The position numbers were made by a program, and so were the translations under genes. A model generated the notes under the pieces. That model had not been told where the DNA came from. It did no database searches and saw only the letters and a program-made list of their open reading frames with translations. DNA of 64,000 nt. Origin: Accumulibacter sp. (lineage in GTDB: Bacteria; Pseudomonadota; Gammaproteobacteria; Burkholderiales; Rhodocyclaceae). This document shows positions 1 to 8,290 of this stretch, one piece after another. The stretch lies in NCBI GenBank assembly GCA_024235715.1, contig JACKLW010000009.1:124001-188000 (forward strand). The letters run 5' to 3'. Position 1 is the stretch's first letter, and the number at the start of each line of letters is the position of its first letter.

Positions 1-95
1 TGAAGTTCGAGGACGGACGACAAGGCAAGGTTGCCGCCGATCTGGTCATCCGGGACCTGAAAACCTTCGGCACCGCCGGGAGGGAAGCCGCATGA
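1..95 (+). CDS. 3' end of a probable AMP-dependent acyl-CoA synthetase (partial)
   Basis: The left edge cuts into a gene whose last 30 codons are visible in frame from position 3. They read KFEDGRQGKVAADLVIRDLK and then end TFGTAGREAA before a TGA at 93-95. This tail resembles the C-terminus of long-chain acyl-CoA synthetases that sit before livG in Rhodocyclales-type liv clusters; the family call rests on recollection of that pattern and on context. The stop codon overlaps the livG ATG (ATGA), so the two genes are translationally coupled. Confidence 0.5.
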   Translation, partial: KFEDGRQGKVAADLVIRDLKTFGTAGREAA

Positions 96-874
96 GCCGG
101 CAGATCGGCGAGGTCATTCTCGACCTCAAACAGGTTTCGCTGTCGTTTGGCGGCGTAAAGGCACTGACCGATATTTCCTTTGACGTCCGCGAGCACGAAA
201 TACGGGCGATCATCGGCCCGAACGGTGCCGGCAAGAGTTCGATGCTCAATGTCATCAATGGTGTCTATCGGCCGCAGCTCGGCGAGATCATCCTGCGTGG
301 TCAGCATTTCAGCAAGATGAACCCTTACAAGGCGGCCAAGGCCGGCATCTCGCGCACCTTCCAGAACATCGCCCTGTTCAAGGGAATGAACGTCATCGAC
401 AATCTGATGACCGGGCGCAACCTGAAGATTCGCAGCAACCTGATTCAGCAGGCCTTCTGGTGGGGAGCGGCGCGGCGCGAGGAACTGGCGCACCGCGCCA
501 AGGTTGAGGAAGTGATCGACTTTCTCGAAATCCAGCACATTCGCAAGACGCCGGTCGGCCGCCTGCCCTACGGTCTGCAGAAGCGCGTCGACCTCGGTCG
601 GGCGCTGGCCATGGAACCCAGCATCCTGCTGCTCGATGAACCGATGGCCGGGATGAACGTCGAGGAGAAGCAGGACATGTGTCGTTTCATCCTCGACGTC
701 AATGACCAGTTCGGCACGACGATCGTCCTGATCGAACACGACATGGCGGTAGTGATGGACATCTCCGACCGCGTTGTCGTGCTCGACTATGGCAAGAAGA
801 TCGGCGACGGCGAACCCGACGCGGTTCGTGCCAATCCGGACGTCATCAGCGCCTATCTCGGCGCCAGCCACTGA
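92..874 (+). CDS. livG: LivG-type ABC transporter ATP-binding protein
   Basis: This is one of the two cytoplasmic ATPases of a HAAT-family (Liv) importer, which powers uptake of amino acids or other small carboxylates. At 260 residues it has the usual LivG length. Walker A is GPNGAGKSS (about 42-50), the Q-loop glutamine is about 91, the signature is the LivG variant LPYGLQKR (about 158-165), Walker B is ILLLDEP (about 178-184), and the switch histidine is about 216. The ATG overlaps the stop of the upstream gene and livH follows after 11 bp, so it sits inside an operon. The substrate cannot be read from the ATPase. Family assignment is secure. Confidence 0.93.
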   Translation: MSRQIGEVILDLKQVSLSFGGVKALTDISFDVREHEIRAIIGPNGAGKSSMLNVINGVYRPQLGEIILRGQHFSKMNPYKAAKAGISRTFQNIALFKGMNVIDNLMTGRNLKIRSNLIQQAFWWGAARREELAHRAKVEEVIDFLEIQHIRKTPVGRLPYGLQKRVDLGRALAMEPSILLLDEPMAGMNVEEKQDMCRFILDVNDQFGTTIVLIEHDMAVVMDISDRVVVLDYGKKIGDGEPDAVRANPDVISAYLGASH

Positions 875-885
875 GGAGCGGGATT

Positions 886-1815
886 ATGGGTTTCTTCCTG
901 GAAACATTGATCGGTGGCTTGATGGCCGGCATGTTGTACTCGCTGGTTGCACTTGGTTTCGTGCTGATCTTCAAGGCCTCCGGGGTGTTCAACTTTGCCC
1001 AGGGGGCGATGGTCCTGTTCGCCGCGCTGGCCATGGCCCGGTTTGCAGAGTGGATTCCAGCCTGGCTTGGCCTCCAAGGGTCTTATCTGGGGACCGCCGC
1101 TGCCTTCGTCATTGCCGGAGCCGTGATGTTCGTCGTCGCCTGGCTGGTCGAGCGTCTGGTCCTGCGTCACCTGGTCAACCAGGAGGGGGCGACGCTGCTG
1201 ATGGCGACGCTGGGAATCGCTTATGTTCTCGAAGGCGTCGGCGCCAGCGTCTTCGGCGACGACATCTACCGCATCAACGTCGGCATGCCCAAGGAGCCGG
1301 TGTTTCTCTTCGAGGGCATCTTTCCGGGCGGGCTGTTGATCAACAAGGAGGATTTCATCGCCGCGCTGATCGCCGCGGTGCTGGTCGGCCTGTTGACACT
1401 CTTCTTCCAGAAGACCACCACCGGGCGCGCGCTGCGGGCGGTCGCCGACGATCATCAGGCGGCGCAGTCGATCGGCATTCCGCTGAATCGCATCTGGGTG
1501 ATCGTCTGGTGCGTTGCCGGTCTGGTCGCCCTGGTCGCCGGCGTGATCTGGGGTTCCAAGCTCGGCGTCCAGTTCTCGCTGTCGACGGTTGCCCTGCGTG
1601 CGCTGCCGGTGGTCATTCTCGGCGGACTGACTTCGATCCCGGGGGCCATCATCGGCGGCTTGATCATTGGTGTCGGCGAGAAGCTCTCGGAAGTCTATCT
1701 CGGGCCGATGATCGGCGGTGGTATCGAGATCTGGTTTGCCTACCAACTGGCTCTGGTCTTCCTCCTGTTCAGGCCGCAAGGGCTGTTCGGAGAAAAGATC
1801 ATCGACCGCGTCTAA
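886..1815 (+). CDS. livH: LivH-type ABC transporter permease
   Basis: This inner-membrane permease pairs with LivM to form the translocation channel of the importer. The 309-residue protein is almost entirely hydrophobic, with about eight predicted membrane segments. It carries the LivH-typical stretch GRALRAVADDHQAAQSIGI, a cytoplasmic loop that contacts the ATPase. A good Shine-Dalgarno (GAGGAG, about 873-878) precedes the ATG. It lies 11 bp after livG and 15 bp before livM, consistent with one transcript. Confidence 0.93.
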   Translation: MGFFLETLIGGLMAGMLYSLVALGFVLIFKASGVFNFAQGAMVLFAALAMARFAEWIPAWLGLQGSYLGTAAAFVIAGAVMFVVAWLVERLVLRHLVNQEGATLLMATLGIAYVLEGVGASVFGDDIYRINVGMPKEPVFLFEGIFPGGLLINKEDFIAALIAAVLVGLLTLFFQKTTTGRALRAVADDHQAAQSIGIPLNRIWVIVWCVAGLVALVAGVIWGSKLGVQFSLSTVALRALPVVILGGLTSIPGAIIGGLIIGVGEKLSEVYLGPMIGGGIEIWFAYQLALVFLLFRPQGLFGEKIIDRV

Positions 1816-1830
1816 TCGGGGAGCAGGCAA

Positions 1831-2907
1831 GTGCTATACAGAGAAAACGGTCAGTTCAAGACTTCTTACGCTGCCGATCAGCAGATCTTCCCGATTGCCC
1901 AGGACCGCTGGGCGATCATCGGCATCCTGGTGTTTGCTTTCGTCGCCGTCCCGCTGCTGGTAGACGAGTACCTCTTCCGCGCCATCCTGATTCCCTTCCT
2001 GATCCTGTCTCTGGCCGCCCTCGGGGTCAATATCCTGGTCGGCTACTGCGGGCAGATCACGCTCGGGGCCGGCGCCTTCATGGCCATCGGCGCGTATGCG
2101 GCCTACAATTTCCACATCCGCATCGAGGGCATGCCGCTGCTCGTCTCGCTCCTGCTTGGCGGCTTCACCACTGCCGTTGTCGGCATATTCTTCGGCATTC
2201 CGAGCCTGCGCGTACGGGGCCTGTACCTGGCCGTCGCCACCCTGGCGGCGCAGTTTTTCACCGACTGGGTCTTTCTGCGCATCCCCTGGTTCACCGACAA
2301 TTCCTCGTCTGGTTCGGTGTCGGTTTCCAACCTCCACGTGATGGGCTGGCAGATCAACAATCCGGTTAGCAAGTACCTGTTTTGCCTTGGTTTTCTGACG
2401 ATCTTCGCGCTTCTCGCCAAGAACATGACGCGCAGTGCCATCGGTCGGCAGTGGATGGCGATACGCGACATGGACGTTGCCGCCGAGGTGATCGGTATCC
2501 GGCCGCTGTTCGCCAAGCTGTCGGCCTTCGCCGTCAGTTCCTTCTTCATCGGGACAGCCGGTGCACTGTGGGGCTTCGTGCACCTCGCGTCGTGGGAGCC
2601 GGCCGCTTTTTCCGTCGATCGTTCGTTCCAGTTGCTGTTCATGGTCATCATTGGCGGCCTTGGTTCGATCATGGGCAGTTTCTTTGGCGCCGCCTTCATC
2701 GTCATCCTGCCGATTGCCCTGAACCAGATCCTGCCGGTCGTTGGTGACCTTACCGGGATCGAGATATCGACCGCCGGTATTTCGCACGCCGAGTTGATCA
2801 TCTTCGGCGGGCTGATCGTTTTCTTCCTGATCAAGGAGCCGCACGGCATTGCCCGCCTGTGGTCAACCGGCAAGGAGAAACTGCGGCTCTGGCCGTTCCC
2901 GCACTGA
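1831..2907 (+). CDS. livM: LivM-type ABC transporter permease
   Basis: This is the second permease subunit of the importer. The GTG start at 1831 is preceded by GGGAGCAGG and gives a 358-residue protein. About ten hydrophobic segments are visible. The LivM signature region around LGVNILVGYCGQITLGAGAF and the conserved loop GRQWMAIRDMDVAAEVIGI are present. The N-terminal ~30 residues (YRENGQFKTSYAADQQ) form a soluble extension seen in the subset of Liv permeases linked to acyl-CoA ligases. A 72-bp gap containing the ribosome-binding site leads to the binding-protein gene. Confidence 0.92.
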   Translation: MLYRENGQFKTSYAADQQIFPIAQDRWAIIGILVFAFVAVPLLVDEYLFRAILIPFLILSLAALGVNILVGYCGQITLGAGAFMAIGAYAAYNFHIRIEGMPLLVSLLLGGFTTAVVGIFFGIPSLRVRGLYLAVATLAAQFFTDWVFLRIPWFTDNSSSGSVSVSNLHVMGWQINNPVSKYLFCLGFLTIFALLAKNMTRSAIGRQWMAIRDMDVAAEVIGIRPLFAKLSAFAVSSFFIGTAGALWGFVHLASWEPAAFSVDRSFQLLFMVIIGGLGSIMGSFFGAAFIVILPIALNQILPVVGDLTGIEISTAGISHAELIIFGGLIVFFLIKEPHGIARLWSTGKEKLRLWPFPH

Positions 2908-2979
2908 GCCGCGTCAAGGTTGTTGGGATGTTTCACCGCAGCTGCAGCAGCATCATTATTTCAATAAGAGGAGACACTA

Positions 2980-4317
2980 ATGAACTTACGCAAGCTCGCA
3001 TTGACTGCTTCGCTTGGCGCCGTCGTTCTGTCGTCGCTGGCCACGGCGTCTGCTGTCGCCGCCGAGGCGAAGGAGCAATTCTTTCCCGCCCTCGTATACC
3101 GTACCGGCGCCTATGCGCCAAACGGCACACCGTGGGCCAACGGCTACATCGACTACCTGAAGCTGGTCAATGCCAAGGGCGGCATCAACGGCGTCAAGGT
3201 CGTCTTCGAGGAGTGTGAAACGGGTTACGCGACCGACCGCGGTGTCGAGTGCTACGAGCGTCTGAAGGGCAAGCATGGCGGTGCGACGGTGTTCCAGCCG
3301 CTGTCGACCGGCATTACCTTCGCGCTGACCGAAAAGGCACCGAAGGACAAGATACCGCTGATCACCGCCGGTTACGGGCGTAGCGAGTCATCGAACGGCG
3401 CCGTCTTTACCTGGAATTTCCCGCTGCTCGGCACCTACTGGGTTGGCGCCGACGTCGCGATCCAGTACATCGCCAAGCAACTGGGCGGTGTCGACAAGCT
3501 GAAAGGCAAGAAGATTGCCCTTGTCTACCACGACAGTCCGTACGGCAAGGAGCCCATCGCGGTACTCGAGGAACTGGCCAAGAAGGATGGTTTCGAGGTG
3601 CAGCTGCTGCCCGTGGCGCACCCGGGCGTCGAGCAGAAAGCGACCTGGCTGCAGATCCGTCAGAGCAGGCCCGACTACGTTCTGCTCTGGGGTTGGGGGG
3701 TGATGAACTCGACCGCGCTGCGCGAGGCCCAGGCGACCGGCTATCCGCGCGACAAGATGCTCGGCGTGTGGTGGTCGGGAGCAGATCCGGATGTCAAGGA
3801 CGTCGGTGAAGGTGCCAAGGGCTATAGCGCGCTGACCCTGCAGGACGGTGCCGATTCCAATTCGAAGATCGTCAAGGATATCCTGGCAGCGGTACATGCC
3901 AAGGGTGAGGGCACCGGACCGAAAGACGAGGTCGGCTCCATCCTGTACATGCGCGGGTTGATCTCGGCGATGCTCGGCGTCGAAGGCGTTCGCAAGGCAC
4001 AGGAACGCTACGGCAAAGGCAAGGTGATGACCGGCGAGCAGGTGCGCTGGGGTCTGGAAAACCTCAACCTCGATCAGGCAACACTGGACGCGATGGGCTT
4101 CGCTGGCGTGATGCGTCCGGTACAGACGTCGTGCCTCGATCACATGGGCTCATCGTGGGTGCGCATCAGGACATGGAACGGCAAGAAATGGGAGACCACT
4201 TCCGACTGGTTCCAGGCCGACGACAAGACGCTGCGTCCGATGGTGATGCTCGCTTCGGGCAAGTACGCGGAAGACAAGAAACTGAAGCCGCGCACACCGG
4301 AGGAGTGCAACAAGTAG
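2980..4317 (+). CDS. Periplasmic substrate-binding protein of the Liv-type importer
   Basis: This is the extracytoplasmic binding protein (type I periplasmic fold) that delivers substrate to the LivHM channel. A signal peptide is clear: MNLRKLALTASLGAVVLSSL, then ATASAVAA with likely cleavage near residue 28. At 445 residues it is longer than typical leucine-binding LivK (about 370). That, and the neighbouring CoA-ligase-type genes, argue for a ligand other than Leu/Ile/Val, perhaps an aromatic or branched carboxylate; this is inference. A strong ribosome-binding site (AAGAGGAG) precedes the ATG. Two hairpins follow before livF, a common arrangement for making the binding protein in excess. 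Confidence 0.88.
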   Translation: MNLRKLALTASLGAVVLSSLATASAVAAEAKEQFFPALVYRTGAYAPNGTPWANGYIDYLKLVNAKGGINGVKVVFEECETGYATDRGVECYERLKGKHGGATVFQPLSTGITFALTEKAPKDKIPLITAGYGRSESSNGAVFTWNFPLLGTYWVGADVAIQYIAKQLGGVDKLKGKKIALVYHDSPYGKEPIAVLEELAKKDGFEVQLLPVAHPGVEQKATWLQIRQSRPDYVLLWGWGVMNSTALREAQATGYPRDKMLGVWWSGADPDVKDVGEGAKGYSALTLQDGADSNSKIVKDILAAVHAKGEGTGPKDEVGSILYMRGLISAMLGVEGVRKAQERYGKGKVMTGEQVRWGLENLNLDQATLDAMGFAGVMRPVQTSCLDHMGSSWVRIRTWNGKKWETTSDWFQADDKTLRPMVMLASGKYAEDKKLKPRTPEECNK

Positions 4318-4320
4318 GCA

Positions 4321-4380
4321 GCGAGTCCCGGCGGACTCGCCAAGGCGAGTCCCTTGTCTGCCCTCCCGTCCGCGGGAGGG
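4321..4380 (+). other. Tandem hairpins between the binding-protein gene and livF
   Basis: Two perfect inverted repeats lie between the genes. GCGAGTC (4321-4327) pairs with GACTCGC (4334-4340). CCCTCCC (4361-4367) pairs with GGGAGGG (4374-4380). Neither is followed by a T-run, so they are more likely mRNA 3'-end stabilisers or processing sites than terminators, protecting the upstream binding-protein message within the operon. Confidence 0.6.
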
Positions 4381-4404
4381 CTGCTTCCCAAACGAAGAGA
4401 TGCC

Positions 4405-5217
4405 ATGAGTACCGCCAACATTCTTCTCAGAGTCAATAGCATCGAGGTGATCTACAACCATGTGATCCTGGTCCTCAAGGGCGTTTCGTTCAGCGTGCCC
4501 GAAGGCGGTGTCGTGGCGCTCCTCGGCGGCAATGGCGCCGGCAAGACGACGACCCTGCGCGCGGTCAGCAACCTCCTGCACGGCGAACGCGGCGAAGTGA
4601 CCAAGGGCACGATCGAGTTGCGCGACGAGCGCATCGAAGCGCTGACGCCGGCCGAACTTGTCAAACGCGGCGTGATCCAGGTGATGGAGGGCCGCCACTG
4701 TTTTGGCCATCTGAGCATCGAAGAAAATCTGCTGGCGGGTGCCTACACGCGCAGCGACGGGAAGGCGGCGATCAACGAGACGCTGGAGAAGGTCTATTCG
4801 TACTTTCCGCGCCTGAAGACGCGTCGCAGCAGTCAGGCGGCCTACACGTCGGGCGGCGAGCAGCAGATGTGCGCCGTTGGGCGGGCGCTGATGGCCAATC
4901 CGCGCATGGTGCTGCTCGACGAACCGTCGATGGGCCTGGCGCCACAGATCGTCGACGAGGTGTTCGGTATCGTCAAGGATCTGAACCAGAAGGAAGGCGT
5001 GACCTTCCTGCTCGCGGAACAGAACACCAACATGGCGTTGCGCTACGCGGACTTCGGCTACATTCTCGAAAACGGGCGCGTGGTCATGGAGGGTGCGGCC
5101 CGTGAACTGGCCTCCAACGAAGACGTCAAGGAGTTCTATCTCGGCTTGTCGTCCGCGGGGCGCAAGAGCTTCAAGGACGTCAAGCACTATCGTCGTCGCA
5201 AGCGCTGGCTTTCCTGA
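4405..5217 (+). CDS. livF: LivF-type ABC transporter ATP-binding protein
   Basis: This is the second ATPase of the importer, 270 residues from the ATG at 4405. I prefer that start to an in-frame ATG at 4354 because a purine-rich site (GAAGAGA, 4394-4400) lies just upstream and the earlier start would translate through the second hairpin. Walker A is GGNGAGKT (41-48), the signature is a TSGGEQ variant (148-153), and Walker B is MVLLDEP (168-174). The basic C-terminal tail (HYRRRKRWLS) extends beyond the standard ATPase core and recurs in ligase-linked LivF proteins. A 123-bp gap with no obvious terminator follows. Confidence 0.92.
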   Translation: MSTANILLRVNSIEVIYNHVILVLKGVSFSVPEGGVVALLGGNGAGKTTTLRAVSNLLHGERGEVTKGTIELRDERIEALTPAELVKRGVIQVMEGRHCFGHLSIEENLLAGAYTRSDGKAAINETLEKVYSYFPRLKTRRSSQAAYTSGGEQQMCAVGRALMANPRMVLLDEPSMGLAPQIVDEVFGIVKDLNQKEGVTFLLAEQNTNMALRYADFGYILENGRVVMEGAARELASNEDVKEFYLGLSSAGRKSFKDVKHYRRRKRWLS

Positions 5218-5340
5218 GCTGCCCGCGGGGTCGTACGGCGCTCGTGCCGCGAGACGCGCCGGGCAGGCCATAAATTCTCTCGCTCTGGCGGCTGTCATCG
5301 TTGTCGGGCGCGAGCCTTCTTACGCTGTGAGTGACAAGCC

Positions 5341-6573
5341 ATGAACTACTACGATTCCCTGGAAACGCGTTCGCCGGTCGAGCGCGAAGCCTGGCTGATG
5401 GCGCGCCTGCCACAGCAGGTTGCCCATGCCAAAAGGAAGTCGGCATACTGGCGCCGGCTGCTTGATGGCGTTGCCGCCGAGAGCATCGATTCGCGTGCGG
5501 CACTGGCTGCGCTGCCACTGACGCGCAAGAGCGAGCTCAGTGAACTGCAACGTGCCGCGCCGCCTTTCGGCGGCCTGACGGCGACGCCCATGACGGGTTT
5601 GTCGCGCGTCTTCGCTTCTCCCGGTCCGATCTACGATCCAGAGGGCCGCGGAGAGGACTGGTGGCGTTTTGCGCGCGTTCTGTTTGCCGCCGGTTTCAGG
5701 GCTGGCGATCTGGTGCACAACGCCTTTTCCTACCATTTCACGCCGGCCGGCTTCATGCTTGAAGGCGCGGCGCAAAAGCTCGGCTGCCCGGTCTTTCCTG
5801 CCGGCGTCGGACAGACGGACATGCAGGTGCAGGCGATGGCCGACCTCAGGCCGGCAGCCTACGTCGGCACACCGTCGTTCCTGCGCATCATCCTCGAGAA
5901 GGCCGATGAACTCGGTGCCGACGTGAGCTCGCTGTGCAAGGCCGTCGTTTCTGGCGAAGCCTTGCCGCCAACGCTGCGCAAGCTGCTCAACGACCGCGGC
6001 GTGGTCGTGCGCCAGGCTTACGCAAGTGCCGATCTCGGCGTCATCGCCTATGAGACACCGAGCGAGGAGGGGCTGGTCGTCGAGGAAGACGTGCTGCTCG
6101 AAATCGTTCGTCCCGGTACCGGCGATCCGGTCGCCGAGGGTGAGGTTGGCGAGGTGGTGGTGACCAGTTTCAATCGCGATTACCCGCTGCTGCGCTTCGC
6201 GACTGGCGACCTGTCGGCGCTGCTGCCGGGAATCAGCCCCTGCGGTCGAACGAATATGCGCATCAGGGGCTGGCTGGGGCGTGCCGATCAGACCACCAAG
6301 GTCAAGGGAATGTTCGTGCACCCCTCGCAGGTCGCTGCCGTTCTCGCGCGGCACGGCGACGTTGGCCGCGCACGTCTGGTCGTAGACAACGCCGGCGGGC
6401 AGGATCGGATGGTCCTGCACTGCGAGGTGGCAAGTCCCTCCGATGCACTGCAGGCGGCGCTCGTGGCGAGCATTCGCGAGGTCACCAAACTGCGCGGCGA
6501 GGTGGCATTCCTGGCGCCCGCTGCACTGGCCAACGATGGCAAGGTGATCGAAGACCTGCGCAGTTACGAATGA
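5341..6573 (+). CDS. Phenylacetate-CoA ligase-like (PaaK/CapK family) protein with atypical P-loop
   Basis: The 410-residue protein has the order and length of an ANL-superfamily phenylacetate-CoA ligase, which adenylates a carboxylate and transfers it to CoA. Recognisable elements are YASADLGVIAYE (227-238, A5-like), RFATGDLS (285-292, A7-like), GRADQTTKVKGMFVHP (313-328, A8-like) and a C-terminal lysine in DGKVIEDLRSYE (K401). The expected Ser/Thr/Gly-rich nucleotide loop (SSGTTG type) is missing; FASPGPIYDPEG (91-102) occupies that place. It may therefore be a divergent ligase or a non-catalytic relative. It follows livF in the same direction and overlaps the next gene by ATGA. Confidence 0.75.
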   Translation: MNYYDSLETRSPVEREAWLMARLPQQVAHAKRKSAYWRRLLDGVAAESIDSRAALAALPLTRKSELSELQRAAPPFGGLTATPMTGLSRVFASPGPIYDPEGRGEDWWRFARVLFAAGFRAGDLVHNAFSYHFTPAGFMLEGAAQKLGCPVFPAGVGQTDMQVQAMADLRPAAYVGTPSFLRIILEKADELGADVSSLCKAVVSGEALPPTLRKLLNDRGVVVRQAYASADLGVIAYETPSEEGLVVEEDVLLEIVRPGTGDPVAEGEVGEVVVTSFNRDYPLLRFATGDLSALLPGISPCGRTNMRIRGWLGRADQTTKVKGMFVHPSQVAAVLARHGDVGRARLVVDNAGGQDRMVLHCEVASPSDALQAALVASIREVTKLRGEVAFLAPAALANDGKVIEDLRSYE

Positions 6574-7076
6574 CGCGCGCGCTGTCGGCGATCGCCGGTT
6601 CCTTGCTGGCCGCAGGCTTCCTGGCCGGCGGCGCGGCAGGCGCGGCGTCGGATTCAGCGCCGGCATCCGGCCCGCAGGTTGGCGATTGCGTGATCTTTCG
6701 CGAAGGTGGCGCCGGGCGGCTTCTGAAGGCGCCGACCTATTGGCTGAAGGGTTCGATTGCCGGCATTTCCCGCCAGCAACGGCAGCTTGAGCGCTGTCCA
6801 CGCATCGGCAAGCCGGCGAGCGCGTACACACCGGCCGACCATGCGCGGCTGGCGGCGGCGATGCCTTGCCTGGAGCACCTTTCAGGCAGCCCTGCCAGGG
6901 ATGTGGAGGTGCTGCGCGTGCTCGTCACGGTCAGCGACTGGGAAACGCCGTGGTCACGTCAGCACGGCAGCACGGGATGGCTGTTCCGCGGACAGTTCCT
7001 CGGGCAGACCTTGCAGAAGGGCGCGGAGATCGACATGGATGCCGCCTGGCTCGAGCGCTGCGGGGCCGAGCGATGA
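6570..7076 (+). CDS. Small secreted protein of unknown function
   Basis: This 168-residue protein begins with a signal peptide (MTRALSAIAGSLLAAGFLAG, then GAAGA with likely cleavage near residue 25). The mature part contains four cysteines that could form two disulfides, and a region SDWETPWSRQHGSTGWLFRG with spaced tryptophans. I do not recognise a family. Its ATG overlaps the ligase stop and its stop overlaps the next ATG, so it is embedded in a tightly coupled operon. It probably acts in the periplasm with the uptake/activation module. Confidence 0.75.
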   Translation: MTRALSAIAGSLLAAGFLAGGAAGAASDSAPASGPQVGDCVIFREGGAGRLLKAPTYWLKGSIAGISRQQRQLERCPRIGKPASAYTPADHARLAAAMPCLEHLSGSPARDVEVLRVLVTVSDWETPWSRQHGSTGWLFRGQFLGQTLQKGAEIDMDAAWLERCGAER

Positions 7077-8239
7077 GCGGCGGTCCGCTGCGCGGTGTTC
7101 GCGTTCTCGACCTGACGCGCCTGCTTCCCGGACCGGTCGCTACCCTGCATCTGGCCGATCTGGGGGCCGACGTGATCAAGATCGAAGACCCCGGCGCTGG
7201 CGATTACGCGCGCCGGATGGGTGATGGTCCGGCAGGGGTCAGCGCTTTCTATCGCAGCGTCAATCGCAACAAGCGCGGCCTGCGCCTGGATCTGAAGCAG
7301 GTGCAGGGTCAGGCGGCGTTCCTGCGCCTGGCAGCAACCGCCGACATCGTTGTCGAGAGCTTTCGGCCAGGGGTCAGCGACCGCCTCGGCATCGGCTATC
7401 AGGCGCTGCGCGCGATCAAGCCGGAACTCGTCTATTGCGCGATCACCGGTTATGGCCAGAGCGGACCACTGGCCATGGCCGCCGGACACGACCTCAACTA
7501 CATTGGCCTGGCCGGGGTGCTCGATCAGATCGGCGTCGATGGCGGACCGCCGGCGATTCCCAATCTGCAGATCGGCGACCTGCTGGGTGGCGCGATGAGC
7601 GCCGCGATGGGAATCCTCGCCGCCCTGTTCGACGCCCGGCGCAGTGGCCAGGGTCGCCTCGTCGATGTGGCCATGAGCGAGGCGGTCCTGGCGCACAACC
7701 TGTTTCCGCTGTTCGCGATGCAGGGGGCCGGGGAGGTGCCCGAGCGCGGTTGCGACCTGCTGAGCGGCGGCGACCCCGGTTACCGCGTCTATGCCACGGC
7801 CGATCGACGTTTCATGGCAGTGGCGGCGCTCGAGAAGAAGTTCTGGGATGTCTTCTGCGCCGCTCTGCAACGCCCCGACTGGCAGCCGCTGCATGGCGCG
7901 CGCGGCGCCGCGGCTGCCGCCCTGGGTCGGGAAATCGCGGCCGTCTTCGCCAGCCGCGAGCAGCTTGCCTGGACCGAGTTCTTCGCCGACATCGATTGCT
8001 GCGTGACGCCGGTCCTCGGCGTTGCCGAGGCACTCGAACATCCGCAGTTCGTCGCCCGGGGAATGGCCGTTCACGCCGACGGCGTGACCCAGTATGCGCC
8101 GCCGGTGAAGCTCTCGGGCTGGGTCTTCGCTGTCGAGCGTGCCGCTCCCGCGGCCGGCGAGCATGGCGCCGAGATCCTGCGCGAGGCGGGATTTGCGGAC
8201 GACGAGATCGTCGCCCTGAGCGCGGCGTCGATCATCTGA
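7073..8239 (+). CDS. CaiB/BaiF family protein, alpha-methylacyl-CoA racemase-like
   Basis: The start is the ATG at 7073, which overlaps the upstream stop (ATGA); a longer in-frame reading beginning at 6866 would run through the previous gene. The 388-residue protein opens with GVRVLDLTRLLPGP and GADVIKIEDP, diagnostic of family III CoA-transferases and racemases. Both residues used by alpha-methylacyl-CoA racemases appear to be present: His139 in GHDLNYIGLAG and Asp169 in LQIGDLLGG, with the 30-residue spacing of that family. A racemase acting on 2-methyl-branched acyl-CoAs is thus a better guess than a CoA-transferase. It is the last gene of the plus-strand cluster. Confidence 0.82.
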   Translation: MSGGPLRGVRVLDLTRLLPGPVATLHLADLGADVIKIEDPGAGDYARRMGDGPAGVSAFYRSVNRNKRGLRLDLKQVQGQAAFLRLAATADIVVESFRPGVSDRLGIGYQALRAIKPELVYCAITGYGQSGPLAMAAGHDLNYIGLAGVLDQIGVDGGPPAIPNLQIGDLLGGAMSAAMGILAALFDARRSGQGRLVDVAMSEAVLAHNLFPLFAMQGAGEVPERGCDLLSGGDPGYRVYATADRRFMAVAALEKKFWDVFCAALQRPDWQPLHGARGAAAAALGREIAAVFASREQLAWTEFFADIDCCVTPVLGVAEALEHPQFVARGMAVHADGVTQYAPPVKLSGWVFAVERAAPAAGEHGAEILREAGFADDEIVALSAASII

Positions 8240-8290
8240 CGCCGCGGCGACCAGCCGGCTGACGGCAGCCGGCCCGCCCCCGATCGCTGC

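Noticed and set aside
774-2369. 531-codon plus-strand frame over livH and livM
   Set aside because: It lies out of frame with the two clear permease genes, and its Arg-rich translation has no family character.
4321-4380. The two hairpins before livF as terminators
   Set aside because: There is no T-run, and livF continues the operon, so stabiliser hairpins fit better.
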